Positions 27,642-36,091 of a DNA stretch of 64,000 nucleotides are shown piece after piece; positions within the stretch are counted from its first letter, which is position 1, and the number at the start of each line of letters is the position of its first letter. Source of the stretch: Bacillota bacterium. GTDB lineage: Bacteria; Bacillota; Clostridia; Acetivibrionales; DTU013. Made by a program: the position numbers and the translations under genes. The stretch lies in assembly GCA_023412915.1 (NCBI GenBank), contig JAEZRE010000020.1, positions 124,001 through 188,000 on the forward strand, given 5' to 3'. The notes under the pieces are model-generated. The model was given only the letters and a program-made list of their open reading frames with translations. It was not told where the DNA came from and did not search any database.

Positions 27642-29708
27642 ATGTCTATTAATGATAAAGCCGATTTAGCGTATTTATGGTCAAAAAACACTATTTTTGA
27701 ATCTGCTGATATTAATTTATCTGATTCATATTTTTTTATATACGATTATAAAAACAAATTATTCCATATAAATAAAAAAGAAAAAATGAAAGCCTTCTGG
27801 GGATGCGATAACTTAAGTATTATCGGGATTGTTGGTGAGAATGGGTCTGGTAAAACCAGAATATTAAAATATATACGAGATGAAAAGTATATTAATTCCA
27901 ATTGTGAGGAGTTAAGAGTTTTTATCTTTAATAATAGGATAGAAATTTATTATAAAGCTGGCATGGTAAATAATATATTGTATAACTCCCAGATTCTTGA
28001 TAGTAAGCAATGCAATATATTTAAAACAATAAATAGTTTGAATCAAGTAAAACAATTATATTCTTCTGGCATTTATAAAACAAACAAATTGGAATATAAT
28101 TATTACTTTATAGATGAATTACCAATTATATGTATAGAATACCATGAAGATAAAGATGATTGGGGTTATAACCAGGTATACTTATATCCTTCGGAAAAGA
28201 GAACAATTGTTTACTTCAATAATTCTTTAGATTTTTTTTCTGATGCCAGAGAGAGTATAAATGAAGACGAATTTGAAAATATTGATTTTTCAACTAATTT
28301 TTCATTGCAATCTTCAGAAAGTCAATTTAGGGAATCTATTAATAATAATCAATTTACATATAGACCATATACTAATATATATCTAGATGGGCAATTTAAA
28401 CGATTTATAGCAAAAGAACAATTATTAACTTTGAGGTTTTTAATTAGGAAAAGAAAACTTTTTCAGGAAATAATATCATTTAAATCTTTGGACAGTTTTG
28501 TTTGCAGAATAAAGGATTTACATACAATATTTGAACATGAATTGGGTATAACACCTGATAAGTATCAAAAACTTGTAAAAGAAAAATTTGATTTAGCTAG
28601 AACATTGCTATCTAGATTTAGGGAGGTTGAAAATAAAAATATATACTATGCAATTGATGTAATTAATTTTTATTTATATGACATTTATGGTCTTGTTAAT
28701 AGCATACTAAGTGAACAAGAGAAGCCTGAACCGATTTTTCAAGAGATAAAAAATTATTTGCTACAGATACTAGAGTCTTCTAATATAGATAATCTGATAG
28801 CAAAATTAAAAAAACTGACGAGTTTACTATCAAAACATGAGGAGATTAAAGACGAATATTTTGAACTTAAAAGTATAGAAGTAAATTATATTATTGAATT
28901 TGTCAATTTTATCATAAAGTTTGGAAGACCTATTAAACATAATGAAATTAACTTACCTTTATACGTTGATGTTGATAATGTATCAAGAATAATAGATGCA
29001 TACTATAATTCAAATTTACTAAAAAGATATATTACATTTGATTATAGTCAATTAAGTACAGGTGAAAAAAATTTATTAGTATTCTACTCAAGATTATTTC
29101 AACTTGTATCTACTAATAAGTATAATACTAAGATAAAGAATAATATTGTTTTTTTATTAGACGAACCAGATGTAACCTTTCACCCTGAATGGAGTAGAAG
29201 GTTTATTGATTCATTAGTAATTATCATTAATGATTTATTGCCAGAGAAAAATGTTAAAGTAATAATTACAACTCATTCGCCGTTTATACTCTCAGATATT
29301 CCTTCAGAGAATGTCATATTTTTAAAATATCTAAAAGAAAGGTCAAAGAGACTTATTATATATAGGTCAAATGAAGATGGACAGACTTTTGCTAATAATA
29401 TTCATTCATTATTGTCTGATTCATTTTTCCTCGAATACACCATGGGTGAGTTTTCTAGGAAAAAAATAATTAGTATTATAGATAGATTACAAAGTAATAA
29501 TATTAAAATAGGTATCGATGAACTTACAGATATATACAAGGTAATACAAGTTATAGGAGAGCCTATACTAAAAAGAAAACTGCTACAATTATATAACGAA
29601 AGATTAAACAATTCTTATACTATTGAAGAGAAAATTAAAAATCTGCAGGAGCAGATTTTATTATTAGAGAAACAAAGAAATATAGGTGAGAATTATGATA
29701 AAAATTAA
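27642..29708 (+). CDS. Septu-like AAA/ABC-type ATPase (PtuA-like)
   Basis: A 688-residue SMC/ABC-like ATPase: Walker A GENGSGKTR near residue 64, the signature motif LSTGEKN near 469, Walker B FLLDEPD near 504 and the H-loop TTHSPF near 543, with a long, mostly helical insertion between. It is followed by an HNH gene overlapping by 14 bases, the arrangement of the Septu anti-phage system (PtuA ATPase, PtuB nuclease) and of the effector pair of some retrons. No reverse transcriptase is nearby, so Septu-like fits better. Known PtuA proteins are often shorter, so this is a larger variant. Confidence 0.8.
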   Translation: MSINDKADLAYLWSKNTIFESADINLSDSYFFIYDYKNKLFHINKKEKMKAFWGCDNLSIIGIVGENGSGKTRILKYIRDEKYINSNCEELRVFIFNNRIEIYYKAGMVNNILYNSQILDSKQCNIFKTINSLNQVKQLYSSGIYKTNKLEYNYYFIDELPIICIEYHEDKDDWGYNQVYLYPSEKRTIVYFNNSLDFFSDARESINEDEFENIDFSTNFSLQSSESQFRESINNNQFTYRPYTNIYLDGQFKRFIAKEQLLTLRFLIRKRKLFQEIISFKSLDSFVCRIKDLHTIFEHELGITPDKYQKLVKEKFDLARTLLSRFREVENKNIYYAIDVINFYLYDIYGLVNSILSEQEKPEPIFQEIKNYLLQILESSNIDNLIAKLKKLTSLLSKHEEIKDEYFELKSIEVNYIIEFVNFIIKFGRPIKHNEINLPLYVDVDNVSRIIDAYYNSNLLKRYITFDYSQLSTGEKNLLVFYSRLFQLVSTNKYNTKIKNNIVFLLDEPDVTFHPEWSRRFIDSLVIIINDLLPEKNVKVIITTHSPFILSDIPSENVIFLKYLKERSKRLIIYRSNEDGQTFANNIHSLLSDSFFLEYTMGEFSRKKIISIIDRLQSNNIKIGIDELTDIYKVIQVIGEPILKRKLLQLYNERLNNSYTIEEKIKNLQEQILLLEKQRNIGENYDKN

Positions 29709-31017
29709 TCTTGGTGAATCTAAGTTAAACACTATAAAATCACATCATTTTAAGTTCATTAAGAATCATATAATTAAGAATTATAATAAAACGACTCATA
29801 ACGCTGAAGTAAATGGATTTGTTAATAAATATCTCCTAAATGAAAGACGGTTAAAGCAGTTAATAATTGGAGAACCAGATGAATTAGAGGCAATTATTAA
29901 TGATGTAGAAACCAATTACCCAAGTATTAAGTGTTCAACAGATATTAAGTTTAGCAAGATGTACGATGATTTTAGTAATTATAATATCTATAAAAAAACA
30001 ATCGATGAACTAAACGATTTATTGAGAGATATAGAGAAGAATAGTCTTACAATTATTAGCGACAGATTTTATTATAGGAATAAATATAAGAATAAAGCAC
30101 CTGGAGATATTAAATCGAATTTTGATTATACTAGTGTAAGGCATCTATTTAGGATAGATGATATAGTTCAAGAAATGATAAATCAAGTGCTAATTCTTGA
30201 GGCTAAAAAATGTAATTCAGAAGACCTTATAAATACTCTGCAGAGTACTAAAATAAAAATTTATGAAAAAGATGAAAGTATATTCGAAAATTACTATTAC
30301 TTTAAATTAAAAGATATTGACAATATTTTATGGGGACCATACCCATTTTTATTAGAGTTGGGATTAACTGTTTGTCCTTACTGTAACAGGAATTATATAC
30401 ATACTTATTATTCTAAAGATGGTAAAGCAAGAGCCCAACTAGACCATTTTCTTTCTAGAACAAAGTATCCTTACTTATCGGTTTCATTCTATAATTTAGT
30501 TCCTAGTTGTTCTGTTTGCAATGCCAGCCTCAAATGGGACAAGGAGTTTACCTTTTCCACAAATATAAATCCTTATATAAATGGGTTCGAAGATGAGTAT
30601 AAATTCACAATTAAACCCATAAAAGATTATAAAGGAGACTATGACCTAAAATTCCTATATGGAAACTCCAATAAATTTTCATTAGATATTATTGATAATT
30701 GTCGTGATATAGCATTATCTACTAAAATTAAAAATAATATTGAAGCGTTTAAACTTAAGGAACTATACGGATTTCATAAAGACTATATTGCAGAAATAAT
30801 AAAAAAGTCGATTATTTATAATCCTTCAAGAATTGAAGAATTGCAAAAACTAAAAGATTCACATGGGAAATATCTATTTTCAAGTAAAGAAGAAGTTATA
30901 AATATGCTTGTGAGTAATTATATTAATAAAAAAGATTTCGGCAAGAGAACTCTTTCTAAACTTACAAGAGATATTGCCGAAGAATTAAATTTGCTTGATA
31001 GTATCAATTTCAAATAG
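29695..31017 (+). CDS. HNH endonuclease, Septu PtuB-like
   Basis: The nuclease partner of the ATPase encoded upstream. The HNH core lies in the middle of the protein: CPYC near residue 227, LDHFLSRTKYP near 249 and SCSVCNASLKWD near 273. That CxxC-DHF-CxxC order with the PYLSVSFYNLVPSC stretch is typical of HNH proteins paired with AAA ATPases. About 220 residues precede the core, so the protein is longer than classical PtuB. ATG at 29695 has TAGGTGAG upstream; the frame from 29686 uses a GTG inside that site. It is the last complete gene of the island. Confidence 0.8.
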   Translation: MIKINLGESKLNTIKSHHFKFIKNHIIKNYNKTTHNAEVNGFVNKYLLNERRLKQLIIGEPDELEAIINDVETNYPSIKCSTDIKFSKMYDDFSNYNIYKKTIDELNDLLRDIEKNSLTIISDRFYYRNKYKNKAPGDIKSNFDYTSVRHLFRIDDIVQEMINQVLILEAKKCNSEDLINTLQSTKIKIYEKDESIFENYYYFKLKDIDNILWGPYPFLLELGLTVCPYCNRNYIHTYYSKDGKARAQLDHFLSRTKYPYLSVSFYNLVPSCSVCNASLKWDKEFTFSTNINPYINGFEDEYKFTIKPIKDYKGDYDLKFLYGNSNKFSLDIIDNCRDIALSTKIKNNIEAFKLKELYGFHKDYIAEIIKKSIIYNPSRIEELQKLKDSHGKYLFSSKEEVINMLVSNYINKKDFGKRTLSKLTRDIAEELNLLDSINFK

Positions 31018-31077
31018 AAAAGGTGTTCAGGAAAGAAAAACGGAATAGCATTTTATTGAGATATCTACATTTTATAG

Positions 31078-31092
31078 TTATCTTCATTTTTT
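31078..31092 (+). repeat. Subterminal 15-mer, right copy
   Basis: Identical to TTATCTTCATTTTTT at 1691-1705, in the same orientation, about 74 bp inside the right end. See the left copy for caveats. Confidence 0.35.
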
Positions 31093-31166
31093 ATTTAGAC
31101 GGTATTATAATAGCCAATAGGGGTGGCAGGTTTTCTTTACGAGTTATTTACATGTTATACGTTTTC

Positions 31167-31616
31167 AAGCTGAGCGCGATAGAGGAGAATGGCCGTATCA
31201 TCCCGAAGATCAAGCTGAGCGAAAACGTGGGGAAGATCACGAACCCGGGCTACAAGCTGCTCTGGAGGCTGTTCGACAAAGACACCGGAAAGGCTATCGC
31301 CGATGTCATAACGCTGCATGACGAGGTCATCGATGAATCCGTACCGTACGAATTGTTCGATCCGGAATTTACGTGGAAACGAAAGCTTGTTTCGAGCTTT
31401 ACCGCAAAAAGGCTTATGGTGCAGCTGTTTTCCGGCGGAAGCTGCGTGTACCGAAGCCCGGCGCTGAATGATATAAAGAAATACTGCAGCGAGCAGGTCG
31501 ACACGCTCTGGGACGAGGTAAAGCGGTTCGAAAACCCGCACAATTACTATGTCGATTTGTCGCAAAAGCTTTGGGACCTGAAGGAGAAGCTGCTGCACGA
31601 GTATTCGATGAAGTAG
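31167..31616 (+). pseudogene. pncB: Host nicotinate phosphoribosyltransferase, 3' part
   Basis: It encodes the C-terminal 149 residues of the host enzyme (KLSAIEENGR to LLHEYSMK) and lines up with residues 337-486 of the island copy. An open frame extends left to a GTG at 31023, but those codons lie in element DNA and read as unrelated sequence. Lacking the catalytic N-terminal domain, this part cannot work alone. G+C and codon use return to host values here. Confidence 0.9.
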
Positions 31617-31731
31617 GACCCTTTCCAAATCTCCTGGCTTGGGCTGGCCCGGCTGCGGATTGTTTGTTGGTCATGCTGCATTTTAGAAGTATTATGCCGT
31701 AAAGCTGAAAAATATTGGAGGGATGGTCGGA

Positions 31732-32277
31732 ATGGGTAATAAGGCGCTTTTGATAATCGATGTTCAGATGGCGATGTTTACAGGTGAAACTCGAGTTTAC
31801 AGGGACGAAGAGGTTTTGAACAACATCGCGGCCATGCTTGGAAAAGCCAGGTCGGCGGGAATGCCTGTAATCTTTGTACAGCACACGATTCCGGGTGACG
31901 ATGAGTTCGAAAGAGGCAGACCGACATGGGAAATTCATCCGGGGATCAAGCCTTTGGCAAACGAGGATGTCGTGGAAAAAAGCTACTGTGATTCTTTCAT
32001 GAAAACGGATCTGGAATCGGCACTCAAGGGAAAAGGCATTACCGATCTGATAATTGCAGGCATGCAGACCGAGTACTGTATCGACACGTCAGTCAGGAGA
32101 GCCTTCAGTATGGGCTACAGGAATATACTTGTTTCGGACGCCCATACTACTTATGACAGTGAGGAATTGAAAGCCGGTCAGATAATCCGCCATCATAATA
32201 CAATCTGGAACGGCCGCTTTGCCAGGCTGAAAACAACTGAAGAAGTGCTGCGTGAAGAATTTGAACGAGGTGTATAA
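31732..32277 (+). CDS. Cysteine hydrolase of the isochorismatase family
   Basis: A 181-residue hydrolase with the family's catalytic triad: Asp in LLIIDVQ near residue 9, Lys in VVEKSYCDSF near 86 and the nucleophile Cys in GMQTEYCIDTS near 117. The substrate is unknown. It lacks the DxH...H metal site of the nicotinamidase at the window's left edge, so it is more likely an amidase of another kind. ATG at 31732 is 9 bases after GGAGGG; the ATG at 31723 touches that site. The next gene starts one base after its stop, so the two are coupled. Confidence 0.85.
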   Translation: MGNKALLIIDVQMAMFTGETRVYRDEEVLNNIAAMLGKARSAGMPVIFVQHTIPGDDEFERGRPTWEIHPGIKPLANEDVVEKSYCDSFMKTDLESALKGKGITDLIIAGMQTEYCIDTSVRRAFSMGYRNILVSDAHTTYDSEELKAGQIIRHHNTIWNGRFARLKTTEEVLREEFERGV

Positions 32278-32694
32278 GTGAAATCGTACCGGAAGGAATT
32301 ATTTTTTGATATCCCGACCCGGAGAGCTTATATCAACATAACGCCCCAGGTTCAGAAATGCATAGACGAAAGCGGCGTCCTGGAAGGTCTGGTCCTTGTC
32401 AATGCAATGAATATAACGGCCAGCGTATTTGTGAACGATGACGAGGCAGGCCTGCACAAGGATTTTGAGATCTGGCTGGAGAAGCTGGCGCCCGAAAAAC
32501 CACACTCTCAATATAACCACAACGGCTTCGAGGACAATGCGGATGCGCACCTGAAGCGCCAGATCATGGGCCGGGAAGTAGTTGCGGCGATAACGGGAGG
32601 CAAGCTGGATTTCGGGACGTGGGAGCAGATATTTTACGGGGAATATGACGGAAAGCGCAGAAAACATGTGCTTGTCAAGATAATAGGGGAATAG
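32278..32694 (+). CDS. YjbQ family protein (UPF0047)
   Basis: A 138-residue protein of the YjbQ family, whose members have weak thiamine-phosphate-synthase activity; the physiological role is unsettled. Visible family features are NAMNITASVFVNDDE near residue 42, YNHNGFEDNADAHLK near 78, and a GTWEQIFYGEYDG segment near 112. GTG start with GAGGTG 6 bases upstream, inside the end of the preceding hydrolase gene. The length is normal. Confidence 0.9.
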   Translation: MKSYRKELFFDIPTRRAYINITPQVQKCIDESGVLEGLVLVNAMNITASVFVNDDEAGLHKDFEIWLEKLAPEKPHSQYNHNGFEDNADAHLKRQIMGREVVAAITGGKLDFGTWEQIFYGEYDGKRRKHVLVKIIGE

Positions 32695-32732
32695 GATATT
32701 ATCGGGATTTATTGTGGACCCGGAGGTGTTTT

Positions 32733-33221
32733 ATGAAAGATAATACCGGTGTAAGTTCAGATCCGAAACCGAACGTAAACGTAAGGATAGTCCGTGCCGA
32801 TGAAATGGGAAAGCTTCTGGAGCTATACAGACATCTGAATCCCGACGATCCGGACATATCGGGAAAAAAGGAAACGCAGAAGCTTTGGAAGGAAATACTC
32901 CAGGACCCGGGGCAATTCCTTTTTGTAATTGAAAAGGATGGTCTCCTTGTTGCCTCCTGTACGCTTGTCATTGTAAACAATCTGACAAGGGGAGGAAGAC
33001 CGTACGCGCTCATAGAAAATGTCGTAACTCACAGCGGCTACAGAAAAAGGGGTTATGGCAGGGCAGTCCTTGAAAAGGCAATTACTACAGCGCGTGAGAA
33101 CGGCTGTTACAAGGTCATGCTGATGACGGGCAGAAAGGATGAAGGAACGCTGTCCTTTTACGAAAAGGTCGGCTTTGAACGCGGCATGAAGACCGCGTTT
33201 TGTATAAAGTTCAAGGATTGA
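32733..33221 (+). CDS. GNAT-family N-acetyltransferase
   Basis: A 162-residue acetyltransferase with the acetyl-CoA-binding segment VVTHSGYRKRGYGRAVLEKA (about 103-122) and the later FYEKVGFERG typical of GNAT enzymes. The substrate is unknown. ATG at 32733 follows GGAGGTG; the upstream in-frame codons from 32712 lack a ribosome-binding site. It lies 38 bases after yjbQ and upstream of the tyrS promoter. Confidence 0.88.
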   Translation: MKDNTGVSSDPKPNVNVRIVRADEMGKLLELYRHLNPDDPDISGKKETQKLWKEILQDPGQFLFVIEKDGLLVASCTLVIVNNLTRGGRPYALIENVVTHSGYRKRGYGRAVLEKAITTARENGCYKVMLMTGRKDEGTLSFYEKVGFERGMKTAFCIKFKD

Positions 33222-33253
33222 TTTCCTGACGTTCGCTGCGATGTTTTTCCATA

Positions 33254-33283
33254 TTGACTTTTTTGCTAAAAAGCGGATATAAT
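33254..33283 (+). promoter_or_regulatory. Promoter of the T-box-tyrS unit
   Basis: TTGACT, 18 bases, TATAAT. The transcript would begin near 33290 and carry the T-box leader. Confidence 0.75.
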
Positions 33284-33299
33284 AACTGAAACATGATTC

Positions 33300-33600
33300 A
33301 TTGATATTGGCAAATGTAATGACCGGGAAGAAGTAAAAATGTACGATCCCTACAGAGAGCTACCGGAGGGTGAGAGGGGCAGGGAGAACCATTTCGAATA
33401 CATCCCGTGAACAGAAACGCTTGAAAAGCGTCTCCGGGAGCCTGCACCCGTTAATGTGCTAGCGGATAACGTACATTCGGAAATTTTGAATGTATCCGTT
33501 CGCAATAAGGTTTATGCTGTAAAGCGTCGATAAATTGAGGTGGTAACACGGAGCGTAGCTCTCGTCCTCTGCATGGCAGAGGGCGGGAGTTTTTTATTTT
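33300..33600 (+). promoter_or_regulatory. T-box riboswitch (tyrosine) controlling tyrS
   Basis: The leader has the T-box parts in order: an AGAGAGC stretch at 33354-33360, the stem I region with GGAGGGTGAGAGG, the specifier loop with the Tyr codon TAC at 33399-33401 (context GAATACATC), and the T-box proper GGTGGTAACACGG (33539-33551), whose TGGT can pair with the ACCA end of uncharged tRNA-Tyr. A terminator hairpin follows. Uncharged tRNA-Tyr should stabilise the antiterminator and allow tyrS transcription. Confidence 0.92.
33559..33600 (+). terminator. Conditional terminator of the tyrS T-box
   Basis: CCTCTGC and GCAGAGG form the core stem over ATG, extended by CTC/GAG, then TTTTTTATTTT. 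It is the OFF state of the riboswitch. Confidence 0.88.
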
Positions 33601-33697
33601 GTCCGGCTGTCATGGACGATGTTACGGTTGGCTCGCCGAATATCAATCGTGTCCGTGTATGGAAATTAATCAATAGCATTAGAAAGGAGTGGTGTTA

Positions 33698-34912
33698 ATG
33701 GTTCAGGTAGAAGAGCAATTGAAGATCATAGCAAAGGGAGCGGAAGAGATTATCGACCGCGGGGAGCTCGAGGCGAAGCTAAGGAGAGCGCAGGAGACGG
33801 GGAGACCTCTTGTAGTCAAGCTCGGCCTTGACCCCAGCGCACCGGATATCCATCTGGGGCATACGGTCGTACTGAGAAAGATCCGCCAATTTCAGGACCT
33901 CGGGCACAGGGCTGTCATAATCATAGGCGATTTCACAGGCATGATAGGCGACCCAACAGGTAAATCAAAAACAAGGAAACAACTGTCCCGAAACGAGGTT
34001 GCCGAAAACGCCAAAACTTATGAAGAGCAGATATTCAAAATACTCCTGAGGGATAAGACCGAGCTGCGGTTCAACAGCGAGTGGCTTTCCAGGCTCGGTT
34101 TCGAGGATGTGGTGAGGCTGGCCGCAAAAAGCACGGTTGCAAGGATGCTGGAGCGAGAGGAATTCAGAAAAAGATTCGAAGCTAATGAGAGCATAGGCAT
34201 ACATGAGTTTTTCTACCCGCTGATGCAGGGCTACGATTCGGTAGAGCTTCATGCCGACGTCGAGCTGGGGGGGACGGAGCAGCGGTTCAACATACTGATG
34301 GGGCGCAAGCTGCAGAAGGATTACGGCCAGGAAAGCCAGGTAGCCTTGTTCATGCCGATACTCGAGGGTCTCGACGGTGTCGAGAAGATGAGTAAAAGCC
34401 TTGGCAACTATGTCGGAATCAATGAAGACCCGGATAGCATGTACGGCAAACTCATGTCCATCCCCGACGGATTGATAATAAGGTACTTCAGGCTCGCTAC
34501 GGACGTACATCCCGATGAGATGGATGAAATGGAAAGACAACTGGGCTCGGGTTCCGTTAATCCGCGTGACCTGAAGATGAGGCTGTCACGCGAAATTACA
34601 GCGCTGTATCACGGCGGGGAGAAGGCCGGGTTTGCGGAAGAACGCTTCAAGGCGTTGTTCCAGAAACATGAATTGCCTAACGACATTATGGAATTTACAC
34701 TGGATAGTTCGCTTATAGTTGATGGAAAGACTGACATCGTGAGTCTGCTGGTACAGCTTTGCTTTGCGGCAAGCAAGAGCGAGGCGCGCAGGTTGGTCGC
34801 CCAAGGCGCCGTAAGGATCAACGGGGAAAAGGCGGCAGATATTTCCGTTCCCGCAATGAGGACGGGCGATATAATACAGGCCGGAAAATTGAAGTACGCA
34901 AAGCTGAAATAG
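33698..34912 (+). CDS. tyrS: Tyrosyl-tRNA synthetase
   Basis: It charges tRNA-Tyr with tyrosine. The class I signature HIGH appears as HLGH near residue 52 and KMSKS near 230; the C-terminal S4 RNA-binding domain starts near 340 (SKSEARRLVAQGAVRING). The length of 404 residues is normal for the TyrZ-like branch. ATG at 33698 follows AAAGGAGT; the GTG three codons upstream overlaps that site. Its T-box leader reads the Tyr codon, which confirms the specificity. Confidence 0.96.
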   Translation: MVQVEEQLKIIAKGAEEIIDRGELEAKLRRAQETGRPLVVKLGLDPSAPDIHLGHTVVLRKIRQFQDLGHRAVIIIGDFTGMIGDPTGKSKTRKQLSRNEVAENAKTYEEQIFKILLRDKTELRFNSEWLSRLGFEDVVRLAAKSTVARMLEREEFRKRFEANESIGIHEFFYPLMQGYDSVELHADVELGGTEQRFNILMGRKLQKDYGQESQVALFMPILEGLDGVEKMSKSLGNYVGINEDPDSMYGKLMSIPDGLIIRYFRLATDVHPDEMDEMERQLGSGSVNPRDLKMRLSREITALYHGGEKAGFAEERFKALFQKHELPNDIMEFTLDSSLIVDGKTDIVSLLVQLCFAASKSEARRLVAQGAVRINGEKAADISVPAMRTGDIIQAGKLKYAKLK

Positions 34913-34924
34913 TGATATGCAGGC

Positions 34925-34990
34925 GAAACGCAGGCGAAACGCAAGGGACGGTTCGGAGAACCGTCCCTGTGTTTCGGGGTTTCTGCGTTT
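34925..34990. repeat. REP-like hairpin with GGGACGGTTC core
   Basis: AGGGACGGTTC and GAACCGTCCCT form a perfect 11-bp stem around GGA; outside it AAACGCAGGCGAAAC pairs loosely with GTTTCGGGGTTTCTGCGTTT. GGGACGGTTC hairpins are a well-known dispersed intergenic repeat in clostridial genomes. It lies just after tyrS and may serve as its terminator or be a small mobile repeat. Confidence 0.7.
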
Positions 34991-35111
34991 GGCTATTGGA
35001 TTGAACATGATAATTTGTTATTCTATAGGTGAATGGTATGCATATCCATTCGGTTTCAGGGTTGATCCGGCCAGCTTCAGCCTGGCCTGGCGAAGAAAGG
35101 GCTTTTGCGGT

Positions 35112-36020
35112 ATGAAGATAAACAGGCTGCTTGAAATAACCATACTCCTGCTGAACAGGGGCTCGATAACCGCCGGCGAGCTTGCGGAACGCTTTCAGGT
35201 ATCCACCCGCACAATCTACAGGGATGTCGACGTGCTTTCCACCGCCGGAGTGCCTGTATATACGAGCAAGGGCAACAACGGCGGCATCCGCCTGCTTGAG
35301 AATTACGCCCTCAATAAAGCTATAATAAACGATCAGGAAATAGACAGCCTTGTTTTTGCGCTCAAAACGATGCAGTCAACAAGACTGCCGCAGCTCGATA
35401 CGATGCTCGAGAAAATCGGAGCCGTGTTTAAGCACGATACACGGTCGGACTGGGTCCATATAGAATTTTCACCATGGGGCAGCGGTCCGAATGAGGACAA
35501 CAAATTCCTGAATATCAAAGTCGCGATACTGAATTGTAATGTGATCTCATTCGAATATATCAACTCGCAAGGGGGAAGAAGCAGCCGCTCCGTCGAACCC
35601 ATGCAACTGGTTTACAAGGGACATGCCTGGTATTTATCGGGCTATTGCCTAATGAAAAACGAATTCAGGACCTTTAGGATATCGAGGATTAAGAACCTTA
35701 CTCTAACCGATAATAAATTTGAAAGGCGTTTTGCAGTGAACAAGCCTGCCGGTCAGGACACCGGCTCTGTAATGCCTGAAATGGATATAAGGCTTCGCTT
35801 CAGGCCTGAAGTACTGTACCGGGTCTATGACGACTACGGAGAGGATATTATCTCCAGAAATATCGATGGGACCTGCGATGTGGTTTTTTCAATGCCGGCC
35901 GACGAGTGGGTCGTCTCTTACATACTGTCTTTCGGAAGCTCCGTGGAGGTTCTGGAGCCTGCCGAACTGCGGGAGATAATCGGAGAAAGGCTCAAGGCTG
36001 CGCTGAAAAATTACGAATAA
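35112..36020 (+). CDS. WYL-domain transcriptional regulator
   Basis: An N-terminal DeoR-type winged helix (AGELAERFQVSTRTIYRDVD, about 20-39) is followed by a WYL ligand-binding domain with HAWYLSGYC near residue 175 and a C-terminal WCX-type extension. WYL regulators sense small ligands or nucleic acid and often control stress or DNA-repair genes. ATG at 35112 is chosen because codons upstream of it lie in the REP-like repeat; AGAAAGGG precedes it. The next gene, a DNA glycosylase relative, lies 70 bases downstream and could be its target. Confidence 0.88.
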   Translation: MKINRLLEITILLLNRGSITAGELAERFQVSTRTIYRDVDVLSTAGVPVYTSKGNNGGIRLLENYALNKAIINDQEIDSLVFALKTMQSTRLPQLDTMLEKIGAVFKHDTRSDWVHIEFSPWGSGPNEDNKFLNIKVAILNCNVISFEYINSQGGRSSRSVEPMQLVYKGHAWYLSGYCLMKNEFRTFRISRIKNLTLTDNKFERRFAVNKPAGQDTGSVMPEMDIRLRFRPEVLYRVYDDYGEDIISRNIDGTCDVVFSMPADEWVVSYILSFGSSVEVLEPAELREIIGERLKAALKNYE

Positions 36021-36091
36021 CGCCAATATGACATAAAGGTGTCAGATTATTTACTATATACTCTTATATCATGGTACAAGGAGTGATTTGA

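Larger units (their letters stand above)
1604..31166. mobile_element. Integrated defence island in pncB, Tn554/RIT-like recombinases, carries replacement pncB
   Basis: The boundaries come from the point where host pncB coding stops (1603) and resumes in frame (31167). Everything between is conspicuously A+T rich. The cargo is an intact pncB, a type I restriction-modification operon, several nuclease/ATPase genes and a Septu-like pair. The recombination operon (20547-27369) consists of tyrosine recombinases in overlapping order plus a coiled-coil protein, the organisation known for Tn554 (TnpA, TnpB, TnpC) and recombinase-in-trio elements. Junction hexamers are GTCTAT (1598-1603) and GTTTTC (31161-31166). 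No relaxase, conjugation, capsid or replication gene is visible, so transfer between cells must depend on other means. The exact ends could shift by up to 6 bases depending on which hexamer is counted as core. Confidence 0.85.

Noticed and set aside
27642..31017. Retron effector module
   Set aside because: The ATPase-HNH pair resembles one, but no reverse transcriptase or msr-msd-like repeat structure is nearby.
1604..31166. Integrative conjugative element or prophage
   Set aside because: No relaxase, type IV secretion, coupling protein, capsid, terminase or lysis genes are visible in the block.
31023..31616. One 197-residue gene
   Set aside because: Its first 48 codons lie in island DNA and read as unrelated sequence; only the part from 31167 is homologous to PncB. 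It is a remnant, not a gene.
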